Origin: Nostoc sp. GT001 | GTDB taxonomy: Bacteria; Cyanobacteriota; Cyanobacteriia; Cyanobacteriales; Nostocaceae | DNA: 29,075 nucleotides | Assembly: GCF_030382115.1 (NCBI RefSeq) | Contig: NZ_JAUDRJ010000003.1 | Location: 3,084,860 to 3,113,934, forward strand | Direction of reading: 5' to 3' | Part shown: piece by piece, positions 15,333-22,575 of the stretch | Position numbering within the stretch: position 1 is the stretch's first letter | Layout of the letters: each line of letters opens with the position of its first letter | Notes under the pieces: generated by a model | The model's database searches: none | The model's input: only the letters and a program-made list of their open reading frames with translations | What the model was told of the DNA's origin: nothing | Translations under genes and position numbers: made by a program

Positions 15333-18035
15333 TTAAATGTTTGCTTGCTGCCGTTGATATAGTGACCAATACAAACCCTTTTGTTGCAACAATTGTGAGT
15401 GAGTACCACGTTCGGCAATCACGCCTTGCTCCAATACTAAAATCAAGTTGGCACGTTTGAGGGGAGCAAAGCGGTGAGCAATCAGGAACACGGTACGGTT
15501 AGCGGAAATTTTTTGCAGGTTTTGCAGTACTTGTTGTTCAGTTTCACTATCCAAAGCACTGGTAGCTTCATCCAAAACTAAAATCGGCGCTTGGGAAAGA
15601 AATAGCCTTGCCAGAGCAATACGTTGTCTTTGTCCACCAGATAAAGCTGTACCGCGTTCGCCAACATTGGTTTCGTAACCGTAGGGTAATTGACTAATGA
15701 AGTCGTGTGCTACGGCTAATCTTGCCGCCTCTACTACTTGCTCTGCGGTAATGTCAGGGCTACCGAGAGTGATATTTTCCAAAATAGAACCGTTAAATAA
15801 AAAGTCTTCTTGGAGAACTACACTAACTTGTTGCCGCAGTGAGGCTAAATCGGCACTTTTTATATCAAAACCATCAATCAGGATGCGTCCTGATTCAATT
15901 TGATAGAGGCGTTGCAATAGCTTAGATAGGGTACTTTTCCCAGAACCGCTACGTCCGACAATGCCAACAAACTGCCCTGGTTCGGCACTGAAAGAGATTC
16001 CACGCAGAATTGCTTCAAAGTTGGGACGGTAGCGGAAAAATACTTGCTCGAAGGTAATTTGTCCTTTCAGGGGTGGCAAAACTAAGCCAGTTCCCAGTTC
16101 AGCTTCAGGGGAGACGTTGAGAATATCACCAATGCGATCAACAGAAAGTAGCACTTGTTGAAGGTTTTGCCACAACTGTACTAAGCGCAAAAGCGGGCCT
16201 GTGACTCTACCAGACAGCATTTGAAATGCAACTAGCTGTCCAATTGTGAGCTTTTGTTCAATAACTAACTTGGCTCCAAACCAGAGAATCAGCATTGTGG
16301 ACAAATTAGTGAGAAAGTCACCAATGTTGCTGCTGATATTGGAGGTAGTAGAAGCTTTAAAGCCAGTGCGAATGAAGCGGGCAAATAAGCCTTCCCAGCG
16401 ATCGCGGGCTACTGGTTCGGCTGCGTGGGCTTTAACAGAGTGAATTCCGGTGATTGTCTCTACTAGAAACGATTGACTATCAGCACTCCGGTTAAAAGTT
16501 TCGTTGAGCCAGTTACGCAGAATTGGTGTTGCAACTATCGTCAATGTGGCAAATAGTGGCAGTACAGCTAAAGCCACAAAGGTGAGTGGGACGTTATAGT
16601 AAAACATCAATGCCAGGTACACCACAGCAAAGATGCTATCTAGAATCACAGTTAATGCTGTACCTGTGAGAAACTGACGAATTTGTTCGAGTTCCTGGAC
16701 TCTTGCTACTGTGTCTCCGACGCGGCGCGACTCAAAATAAGCCAAAGGCAGGCGCATCAGATGGCGAAATAGCTGCGCTGATAAACTCAAATCCAAACGG
16801 CGAGCTGTATGGGTAAAGATGAATAGGCGCAGTATCCCAAGTACGGACTCAAATATGGCTACGCATAAAAGTGCGATCGCCATTACATCAAGAGTCGGCA
16901 AACTCCCCTGCACCATCACTTTATCAATGACGACTTGGGTAATTAGCGGTGTTGTTAACCCCAAAAGCTGCAAGGTAAAAGATGCTAACAATACTTCTGT
17001 GAGCAATCCCTTATACTTCCAAACTGCTGGGGTAAACCAACTGAGGTTAAATTTTTCTTGCTGGGATATGAGTTCTACTTGCCACAATTGTCCATCCCAA
17101 GACACCTCAACTATTGACTGCGGCAAGCTTTCACAAGTCCGTTCGGGATTTAGGGGGTTAGCGATAATTAAGCGATCGCCTTTAACTCCATAAGCCACCA
17201 CCCAGGATGGACTCTGGGGTGAGTCAGAATTCCACAGCAATAAAGCTGGAAATGACAACTGTCGCAACTCACTCCAACTCACTTGTAACCGCCGCAACAC
17301 TAACCCTAACTTTTCTGCTGCTTCCACAACCTGTTTTGGGCGTTGTCCTCTGAGTTGACGCTGCACCCATTCCAGTTGCACAGAATTTTCTAGTTGTTGC
17401 GCCACCATTGTTAAACAGGCAGCAGCGGTATTCCAACTGGCAACAAACGGATAAATTGAAGTGATTAGATTGGCGGCTGGGAGTCCTTTTTGGGGTTGGA
17501 GGCTGTGGGGGCTGGAAGTCCCGTCTGAGGCTGAAGTTACTGAAGGAGTGCTAGAGAAGGAAAATGTCTCCCTTTGTCCTTCCATCTCTACTGGTAACGC
17601 TTGCCAAAATTCCTGAATTTGTGGGTGAGAAAATTCTGCCCATAGTGCAGTTTCCCAACAAACTACTATCACTTCTTTACTAGCAGCTACAGCTTTAAAA
17701 TCCGCAGACAGCTTTTGGAAATCGCCAAACCAATCCCCTGCATCTAGAGCGGCTATTGGTTTGCCAACACCCTCTTCTCGCAAGCGGACTTTCCCAGCCA
17801 CAATTAAAAATTGATAGCCACCGACATCGTTTGACCAGATTTTTTCTCCAAGACGATACTGGCGGGTTTGGCACTCATTTTCCAATCGGGATTGTTGTTC
17901 GGGAGTCAGCCAGGATAGCGGTGGCTGATTCCAAGGCAAAGAAGCTAGCACTTTTAATCGTAAAGATTCATTATCCAGAGTTTTTAACTCACTTGTAACT
18001 TGACTGTCAGTTTTTGAATTTTCTCTGCTAGCCAT
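15333..18035 (-). CDS. Type I ABC exporter with cNMP-like and degenerate C39-like N-terminal domains
   Basis: 900-residue transporter. Residues about 55-140 resemble a cyclic-nucleotide-binding beta roll (LIVAGKVRLREEG, LDAGDWFGDF). Residues 190-325 align with the C39 peptidase fold, but the catalytic pattern DCGAACL reads NTAAACL: the nucleophile position is Thr203, and the active His site reads SW (277-278). It should therefore not cut leaders. Six membrane helices span about 345-600. The ATPase is complete: Walker A GRSGSGKS 694-701, signature LSGGQ 798-802, Walker B ILVLDE 818-823, switch His854. Its ATG overlaps the end of ppiC by 52 bp, so the two are translated from one mRNA. With a HlyD protein it would form the inner-membrane part of a type I system. 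Substrate unknown; the neighbouring subtilase is a candidate. Confidence 0.92.
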   Translation of the reverse strand: MASRENSKTDSQVTSELKTLDNESLRLKVLASLPWNQPPLSWLTPEQQSRLENECQTRQYRLGEKIWSNDVGGYQFLIVAGKVRLREEGVGKPIAALDAGDWFGDFQKLSADFKAVAASKEVIVVCWETALWAEFSHPQIQEFWQALPVEMEGQRETFSFSSTPSVTSASDGTSSPHSLQPQKGLPAANLITSIYPFVASWNTAAACLTMVAQQLENSVQLEWVQRQLRGQRPKQVVEAAEKLGLVLRRLQVSWSELRQLSFPALLLWNSDSPQSPSWVVAYGVKGDRLIIANPLNPERTCESLPQSIVEVSWDGQLWQVELISQQEKFNLSWFTPAVWKYKGLLTEVLLASFTLQLLGLTTPLITQVVIDKVMVQGSLPTLDVMAIALLCVAIFESVLGILRLFIFTHTARRLDLSLSAQLFRHLMRLPLAYFESRRVGDTVARVQELEQIRQFLTGTALTVILDSIFAVVYLALMFYYNVPLTFVALAVLPLFATLTIVATPILRNWLNETFNRSADSQSFLVETITGIHSVKAHAAEPVARDRWEGLFARFIRTGFKASTTSNISSNIGDFLTNLSTMLILWFGAKLVIEQKLTIGQLVAFQMLSGRVTGPLLRLVQLWQNLQQVLLSVDRIGDILNVSPEAELGTGLVLPPLKGQITFEQVFFRYRPNFEAILRGISFSAEPGQFVGIVGRSGSGKSTLSKLLQRLYQIESGRILIDGFDIKSADLASLRQQVSVVLQEDFLFNGSILENITLGSPDITAEQVVEAARLAVAHDFISQLPYGYETNVGERGTALSGGQRQRIALARLFLSQAPILVLDEATSALDSETEQQVLQNLQKISANRTVFLIAHRFAPLKRANLILVLEQGVIAERGTHSQLLQQKGLYWSLYQRQQANI

Positions 18036-18766
18036 TTTTCAAACAACTCATTTTGTAGTGCTTGCTGTAGTTGAGTATCTTCTAAAGACGCTGGTAGAAA
18101 TTGTTCTACTCGAAACAAACCATAAGGCCCTTCTCCTTGGGGAGAGTCTTTGCCAACGATTTCTATTGGTCCTATCAATTGTCCAGGATTGGCCACATCA
18201 ATAGCTGCCCGTAATATATCTGGCATACTACCTCGGCTGACAATTCCCATCATGCCATTCACAATTCGGTCATCTGAAAGGGAATACTCTTTAGCTAGTT
18301 GCTCAAAACTACCTCCTTCTTCTATTTGGGTTTGGAGTTCGTCTGCCAATTCACGATTATCAACAACAATCCGGGAAAGCACTACCCGATCCAAAAAAAT
18401 CTTGCGTTCAATAAAATATTCTGGGAGTTTTGTTTGTGTCACTACAGCTTTCAGCTTTTCTAACTTGTAACCAAAAGCAACCGATGTGTGAAAAGTAGCG
18501 TAATCTGTGTTATTTGTCTTTAACCATTCTTGAAAACTTTGGGGGTCAGTGAGTTGATTTTTCAGCCTAAAGTCAATAATTGACTGTTCAGTTATTGCGG
18601 TGCCAATTTCAATATCATCTCGTGTTCTAATTTCTTCCTCAATTACGTACTGCCGGAGAATATCCCCAATGAACTGTCCTAATTTTCCAGAGGCTTGCAG
18701 ATACTTTACTGCTTGCTCTATAGAAATTATTTGGTCATTAATTGTCAAAAATGATAAAGATTCCAT
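17984..18766 (-). CDS. PpiC-type peptidyl-prolyl isomerase (foldase), no signal peptide
   Basis: 260-residue SurA/PpiC-like protein. A helical N-terminal chaperone part covers 1-125. A parvulin domain at about 128-224 has LSRIVVDNRELADELQ, GGSFEQLAKEYSLSDD, GIVSRGSMPD and LIGPIEIVGKD. A charged C-terminal helix ends inside the next gene. There is no Sec signal or lipobox, unlike SurA or PrsA, so it should act in the cytoplasm, perhaps holding an export substrate. Small PpiC genes beside exporter genes are a known arrangement in cyanobacterial type I systems. The ATG at 18766 starts MESLSFLTIND, and a decayed second copy of this start lies 101 bp upstream. Overlap with the ABC gene supports a single operon. 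Confidence 0.85.
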   Translation of the reverse strand: MESLSFLTINDQIISIEQAVKYLQASGKLGQFIGDILRQYVIEEEIRTRDDIEIGTAITEQSIIDFRLKNQLTDPQSFQEWLKTNNTDYATFHTSVAFGYKLEKLKAVVTQTKLPEYFIERKIFLDRVVLSRIVVDNRELADELQTQIEEGGSFEQLAKEYSLSDDRIVNGMMGIVSRGSMPDILRAAIDVANPGQLIGPIEIVGKDSPQGEGPYGLFRVEQFLPASLEDTQLQQALQNELFEKWLAEKIQKLTVKLQVS

Positions 18767-18920
18767 GAACTAATTATGTGAAAATGGTTAAACACTTATA
18801 GAACTTTTAAATTAAATCATATAGAAATCATCTGGTTATTCATGGATAAATACGATAAAGATTCAATGAACTAATTACATCTAAATGGTCAAAAAATTAT
18901 ATAGCTAGTAAATAAAATAA
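18719..18920 (-). repeat. Diverged 101-bp tandem duplication of the ppiC start region
   Basis: 18719-18819 and 18820-18920 align base for base without gaps at roughly 77% identity. Copy 1 holds the first 16 codons of ppiC and its leader. Copy 2 on the - strand still reads IESLSYLSMNNQMISI from an ATT at 18867 before TGA, against MESLSFLTINDQIISI in ppiC. Confidence 0.75.
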
Positions 18921-19135
18921 TTTGCCACGATCACTTTTACAGTCTAGTGGGGACAAAATCAGGATTGAAAATATTAGTGGTGGCGCAACCGCAAGGCAAA
19001 TAGTTATTTTTTAACAATGCCTTTCAAGAGTGCTGAGTGCTGTAAATGGATAGCGTCTAAGTGGGGAATCTCGAACTGGTAACGGTCTAAATGCCCCACT
19101 TAGACGAGTAATTGTAATTGTTTATTCTCGTCACC
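18767..19135. other. Gap between ppiC and the DUF92 gene
   Basis: Holds the second copy of the ppiC start duplication (18820-18920), a CGCAACCGCAAGGC motif near 18985, an AGTGCTGAGTGCTG short repeat near 19029, and a 13-bp inverted repeat at 19054-19106. The ppiC promoter must lie here; no clear boxes can be named. Confidence 0.6.
19054..19106 (-). repeat. 13-bp perfect inverted repeat downstream of the DUF92 gene
   Basis: CGTCTAAGTGGGG (19054-19066) and CCCCACTTAGACG (19094-19106), with 27 nt between them that carry another GTCTAA. It lies 30 bp past the DUF92 stop. No T-run follows, so termination is uncertain; a tiny foldback element is the alternative. Confidence 0.6.
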
Positions 19136-19957
19136 CTAGTTAATGAAAGTTATCCATGTGCAAGCAAGTAGCACAGATGCGATCGCACCGATTAATGTAT
19201 TAAAAATATTGACTACTTCATTGGTCAGCCAAGTATACTTAGATTGCAGTGTTGCCCCAATCACACTTTCTAGGTTAGTAGCAATAAATGCTGCCAGCAC
19301 ACACCAAGCTACTCCCAATGTATCGATTAAACCAACTCCCCAACCCAAAAGTGCGATCGCTACAGAAGCCACAATCCCGGCTAAAGTTCCCTCCAAGCTT
19401 ACCGCTCCTTCTGTACCGCGAGGCACTGGTTGGAGTGTGGTAATCAAAAAGGTGCTTTTACCATAAGCTTTACCGACTTCGCTAGCAGTGGTGTCAGCTA
19501 GCTTGGTACTGAAACTCGCTACATAGGCTAGTAATAGTAGGGACTGGGGACTTGTACTGAGCATTGCCGAAGTATTGGGGATTAGCGACTGGGGATTAGA
19601 TACGAGGAATCCCGAATTTATTATTCCTACTCCCAAGGCACACAGTGCCCCAGTTAAAGCCGAACCCCAAACATTTTCTGGGCCTCTTGCCCCAGAACGT
19701 TTTTCGGCAATTCCTTCTGCCTCCTTCTGCGCCATCCCAATGCGGGTAACGCCAGAACCAACCAAAAAATAGAACATTACTACTGCATATCCTTGCCAGC
19801 CTAGAGTTACCCAAATTAAGATGGCCAAAAACCAGGCGTGGAATAATCCAGCAGGGGTAAGTAGCTTTTTGGGAGCAATCCAAGCTAAACCCAATAAAAT
19901 TGTGTTTAATACTACTGCTACTAACCAGGGATTTACAGAATCTATTGAGGATGACAT
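19136..19957 (-). CDS. DUF92/TMEM19 family membrane protein (VTE6-like, candidate phytyl-phosphate kinase)
   Basis: 273-residue multi-span membrane protein from ATG 19957; a TTG two codons earlier is less likely. Family motifs are clear: LLTPAGLFHAW, GARGPENVWGSALTGA, SFSTKLADTTASEVGKAYGK, PRGTEGAVSLEGTLAG and NEVVNIFNTLIGA. The plant member VTE6 makes phytyl diphosphate from phytyl phosphate in chlorophyll-phytol salvage for tocopherol. A similar role here is reasonable but unproven. Between GALCALG and LLLLAYVASFS lies a run of about 25 residues (INSGFLVSNPQSLIPN, then MLSTSPQS) whose DNA matches intergenic short repeats (TAATCCCCAGTCGCTAATCC on the - strand). That looks like repeat DNA captured in frame in a loop. 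Confidence 0.85.
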   Translation of the reverse strand: MSSSIDSVNPWLVAVVLNTILLGLAWIAPKKLLTPAGLFHAWFLAILIWVTLGWQGYAVVMFYFLVGSGVTRIGMAQKEAEGIAEKRSGARGPENVWGSALTGALCALGVGIINSGFLVSNPQSLIPNTSAMLSTSPQSLLLLAYVASFSTKLADTTASEVGKAYGKSTFLITTLQPVPRGTEGAVSLEGTLAGIVASVAIALLGWGVGLIDTLGVAWCVLAAFIATNLESVIGATLQSKYTWLTNEVVNIFNTLIGAIASVLLACTWITFIN

Positions 19958-20359
19958 CAGCAATTAATCATGAGTAATTTTGTCTGAATATCAACAGAAT
20001 AACGAATTTGTGATGCTTAGTGCTTTATTTTTGCAACCTCTCTAGGTAAAGTAATATGTTTGTATTATTAACTAAATTGCGTAGGCATCACTCTGAAAGC
20101 TGAGTGTCAAACCATCAATGGTGTCTTAGATATACGCTGCAATGATTAAACAAAATGCAAAACTTCTTTTGAGTTAGGTAGACTCTTCTCCGTCACCGCA
20201 GATTAGAGTGGCTGAAGTATTACTCAATCCCCAATCTTAGTAATAAGGATAAAGAATATAAGTTAATGTCAATAAAAACTGTGTTCAAGTTAACCACAAT
20301 CAAAACTTAATAGCATAAATTGTAGATAGCATCAACTACTAGTCTTTTTAATACCAGCT
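19958..20359. other. Divergent gap between the DUF92 and VOC genes
   Basis: About 400 bp of AT-rich DNA with no credible frame, strong hairpin or repeat. It must carry both promoters. No -35/-10 pair stands out. Confidence 0.5.
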
Positions 20360-20794
20360 ATGAGCCAAACTTTATTCCATCTAGCTTTCCCTGTAACTGA
20401 CATTGCCCAAACAAAAGCATATTATGTAGATGGTTTGGGCTGCATTCCTGGTCGTGAAAACCACCATGCCCTGATTCTCAATCTCTACGGTCATCAATTA
20501 GTGGCTCATGTCACAAAAGAACATTTGACACCGCAACAAACTATCTATCCCAGACACTTTGGGCTAATTTTTACCCAAGAACGTGACTGGCAAGACTTAC
20601 TAGAAAGGGCACAACAACAACAACAGCTACTTTTTCGTGAAGAAACTAAAAATCGTTTTGTCGGTTCTCCTCTTGAGCATCGCACTTTCTTTTTAGAAGA
20701 TCCCTTTTATAATCTCATGGAGTTCAAGTATTATCGTCACCCAGAGGCGATTTTTGGGAGTTACGAACATACGCAAATTGGGGATAGGACTTAA
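20360..20794 (+). CDS. VOC-family (glyoxalase/dioxygenase fold) protein
   Basis: 144-residue protein with the paired beta-alpha-beta-beta-beta modules of the vicinal oxygen chelate superfamily. It opens with FHLAFPVTDIAQTKAYYVDG, with His7 at the first metal position. His66 is in YPRHFGLIF, and Glu121 is in NLMEFKYYRHP; together these make a plausible 2-His-1-Glu metal site. The family includes glyoxalase I, extradiol dioxygenases and fosfomycin-type resistance enzymes. Nothing in the sequence picks one, and the neighbours are not informative. Heptamer repeats (TAATTCG) follow the stop at 20795-20814. A poly-Gln run (QQQQQ, 85-89) sits in the inter-module linker. Confidence 0.85.
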   Translation: MSQTLFHLAFPVTDIAQTKAYYVDGLGCIPGRENHHALILNLYGHQLVAHVTKEHLTPQQTIYPRHFGLIFTQERDWQDLLERAQQQQQLLFREETKNRFVGSPLEHRTFFLEDPFYNLMEFKYYRHPEAIFGSYEHTQIGDRT

Positions 20795-20814
20795 GTAATT
20801 CGTAATTCGTAATT
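20795..20814 (+). repeat. GTAATTC heptamer repeats
   Basis: GTAATTC in tandem, nearly three copies, directly after the VOC stop. The complementary form (ATTACGA) recurs at 24931-24951. Confidence 0.75.
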
Positions 20815-20849
20815 AAAGATGAATAAATCAAGCGTGGCAAGCATTCTGG

Positions 20850-21485
20850 CTACTGACTGGATACTTTCTTAAGGAAGGGTAACTGAATAGGCTTTGCTAA
20901 AGCTGCTGTGACTACCGCTAAACTCCTGGGGTCTGTCAGCATCCAAGGGTGTAGAGTAACTGGTACTATTACCTGGCTTCCTACGGACATTTGTGAACTA
21001 TTTGCTGGGACAATCATTAAATCATAAGGTGTCCAGATAGACGTAAAATCTATCTGCCCCAACATTACAGCATCCGAATTTAAATCCTTGAGAAAAATGC
21101 TGTCGGGGCGCATTTGTAGGCAACCAGGACGGCGGGAACCATAAGCAACTACAGTTCCATAATGGGGCGAAGAGATGGTAATAAACCGCTGCACGCGGTT
21201 AATTCCTCCTAATCGCTGAACATAGTAACGGCTGACAATTCCTCCCATGCTAAAGCCGATTAAATCTAGGCGTTGTTCTGGTGCAAAGGTCGCTGTAACA
21301 TAATCGGCTACTTGTTTTGCCAATTCATCAAGACCCACATCACCATTATTAGGAACTAGATTCAGGCTATATACAGAGCAACCCTGTTGTATGAGGTATG
21401 CCCTCATTTTATGAAAAACTGCCTCTGTGTCGTCAATGCCGTGTATTAACAAAACGGGATTGCGTTGTTGATTTTCAATGTTCAT
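20850..21485 (-). CDS. Lipase-like alpha/beta hydrolase
   Basis: 211-residue protein similar in layout to small bacterial triacylglycerol lipases and the esterase EstA. It has VLLIHGIDD at 11-19 (oxyanion loop), the nucleophile elbow IGFSMGG with Ser79, Asp155 in WTPYDLMI, and His179 in VTLHPWML. ITISSPHYGT after the elbow is typical of lipases that act on acyl esters (compare TIGTPHxG). There is no signal peptide, so it is intracellular. It is transcribed towards the VOC gene, with a 55-bp gap between stops. ATG 21485 is the only reasonable start; the ribosome site is weak. Substrate not known. Confidence 0.85.
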   Translation of the reverse strand: MNIENQQRNPVLLIHGIDDTEAVFHKMRAYLIQQGCSVYSLNLVPNNGDVGLDELAKQVADYVTATFAPEQRLDLIGFSMGGIVSRYYVQRLGGINRVQRFITISSPHYGTVVAYGSRRPGCLQMRPDSIFLKDLNSDAVMLGQIDFTSIWTPYDLMIVPANSSQMSVGSQVIVPVTLHPWMLTDPRSLAVVTAALAKPIQLPFLKKVSSQ

Positions 21486-21977
21486 TTACAAAATCTAACT
21501 AAATTAAAGGGTGTATTTCACTTTTGTACACACTTACTGCTCTACAAACTGAAGCTATTGCTTTTCGGATTCTTTAACAGATCCAAAGAGAATTTGTATA
21601 AAGTTTTACAAATTAATCTGTTCGTCTGCCAATAGCCTATGACACTCTTACCACTGGTTGAGAATAAACTGCTTGTTTAACTTCAATTCGGGTATTTACC
21701 AAACAAAGAAATGTTAATTATTGTAAAGCTTGCTTTCAGAATCTTGCTCTTAGCTACAGTAAAATTTAATAATTAGTTCTCGGTGTATGCAGGTTGCAAA
21801 TGCTTGCAATAGAACATTTTGCCCTGTGGTTTTACTACAATGTTAATTAAGCACAAGCCTATAAGGGTTGTCACCAGAGCGAGGTGACACTAAGTAGATA
21901 ATGTAACATTTTGTCGTAATTTTTAACAATTACGTTCGAGTTACAAATATAAAAGGTAAAAGGCAGGAGTAATTGTA
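21486..21977. other. 492-bp divergent gap before the Lys/Ala-rich protein gene
   Basis: AT-rich leader DNA without a credible frame. A 7-bp inverted repeat, TGTCACC (21869-21875) and GGTGACA (21883-21889), and a TTGCAA-ATGC-TTGCAA dyad near 21793 are possible protein sites. The + strand gene has an AGGAG at 21965-21969. The length suggests a regulated promoter or long 5' leader, but no known small RNA or riboswitch is recognised. Confidence 0.5.
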
Positions 21978-22541
21978 ATGGATTTTATCAAAAAGTTAAT
22001 TTCGGGTATTCAGGGTTTCCTTGGGGGTATTCTGGGCTTCTTTACCGGACTGTTACCGGGGAAGAAGAAAAGCAACGGCTACTTCTTAGAATTGGACGAA
22101 GCCAAAGATGCTGCCAAAGATGCTGCTAAAGAGGTAGCATCGAGCGCGAAGAAAGTAGCAGAGACAGTTACATCGACAGTTGCATCGAATGCTAAGAAAG
22201 TAGCAGAGACGATTACATCAGAAGCACCAACTCCATCTAAGCCAGATTCGTTGAATGGAACAAAAACCGCTGCTACTAAGGCTAAGACTAAGGAAAAATC
22301 AGCTAAAAATCCCAAACCAGCTGATGTTCAACTAGTCCAGACTGCTGAGGGTCTTAAAGTTGAACCGGGCAAAAAGGAAAAAGCCGCAGCAGCCAAAGTA
22401 CTTAAAGAGCAGCCAACTGAAACAACCTTTGCACCAAAATATCTGGCTCCTTCGGCTACTAGCTCTAATGGTCGTCGTCGTCCAGGAGCGAATATGAGTG
22501 CTTATCTAGACATGGCACGTCAGATTAAAACACCTAAATAA
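21978..22541 (+). CDS. Lys/Ala-rich hypothetical protein with amphipathic N-terminal helix
   Basis: 187 residues. Residues 1-29 (MDFIKKLISGIQGFLGGILG, then FFTGLLPGK) form a Gly-rich amphipathic or membrane-seeking helix, not a cleavable signal. Residues 41-82 carry LEA-like 11-mer units (AKDAAKDAAKEVASS, AKKVAETVTST, NAKKVAETITS). The middle is disordered and rich in Lys, Ala, Thr and Pro. The end GANMSAYLDMARQIKTPK looks structured and is the likeliest conserved part. I do not recognise a family. Membrane-surface, thylakoid-biogenesis or stress roles would fit such composition, but this is speculation. The start is well set by AGGAG eight bases before the ATG. A 28-bp palindrome ends the gene. 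Confidence 0.8.
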   Translation: MDFIKKLISGIQGFLGGILGFFTGLLPGKKKSNGYFLELDEAKDAAKDAAKEVASSAKKVAETVTSTVASNAKKVAETITSEAPTPSKPDSLNGTKTAATKAKTKEKSAKNPKPADVQLVQTAEGLKVEPGKKEKAAAAKVLKEQPTETTFAPKYLAPSATSSNGRRRPGANMSAYLDMARQIKTPK

Positions 22542-22544
22542 TTC

Positions 22545-22572
22545 ATAGAGACCGTAAATTTACGGTCTCTAT
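22545..22572. terminator. 28-bp perfect palindrome, two-way terminator
   Basis: ATAGAGACCGTAAA meets its exact reverse complement without a spacer. It sits between the stops of two convergent genes, three bases past one and three before the other, and can end both transcripts. Confidence 0.75.
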
Positions 22573-22575
22573 AGA

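Noticed and set aside
16819..17193. 124-residue frame opposite the ABC exporter
   Set aside because: Shadow of the exporter coding strand; no independent motifs.
15333..18035. Bacteriocin (double-glycine leader) processing exporter
   Set aside because: The C39-like domain lacks the catalytic Cys and His, and no short GG-leader peptide gene is seen nearby.
21786..21900. Riboswitch or known small RNA
   Set aside because: Only short dyads; no conserved core of any class I can recognise.
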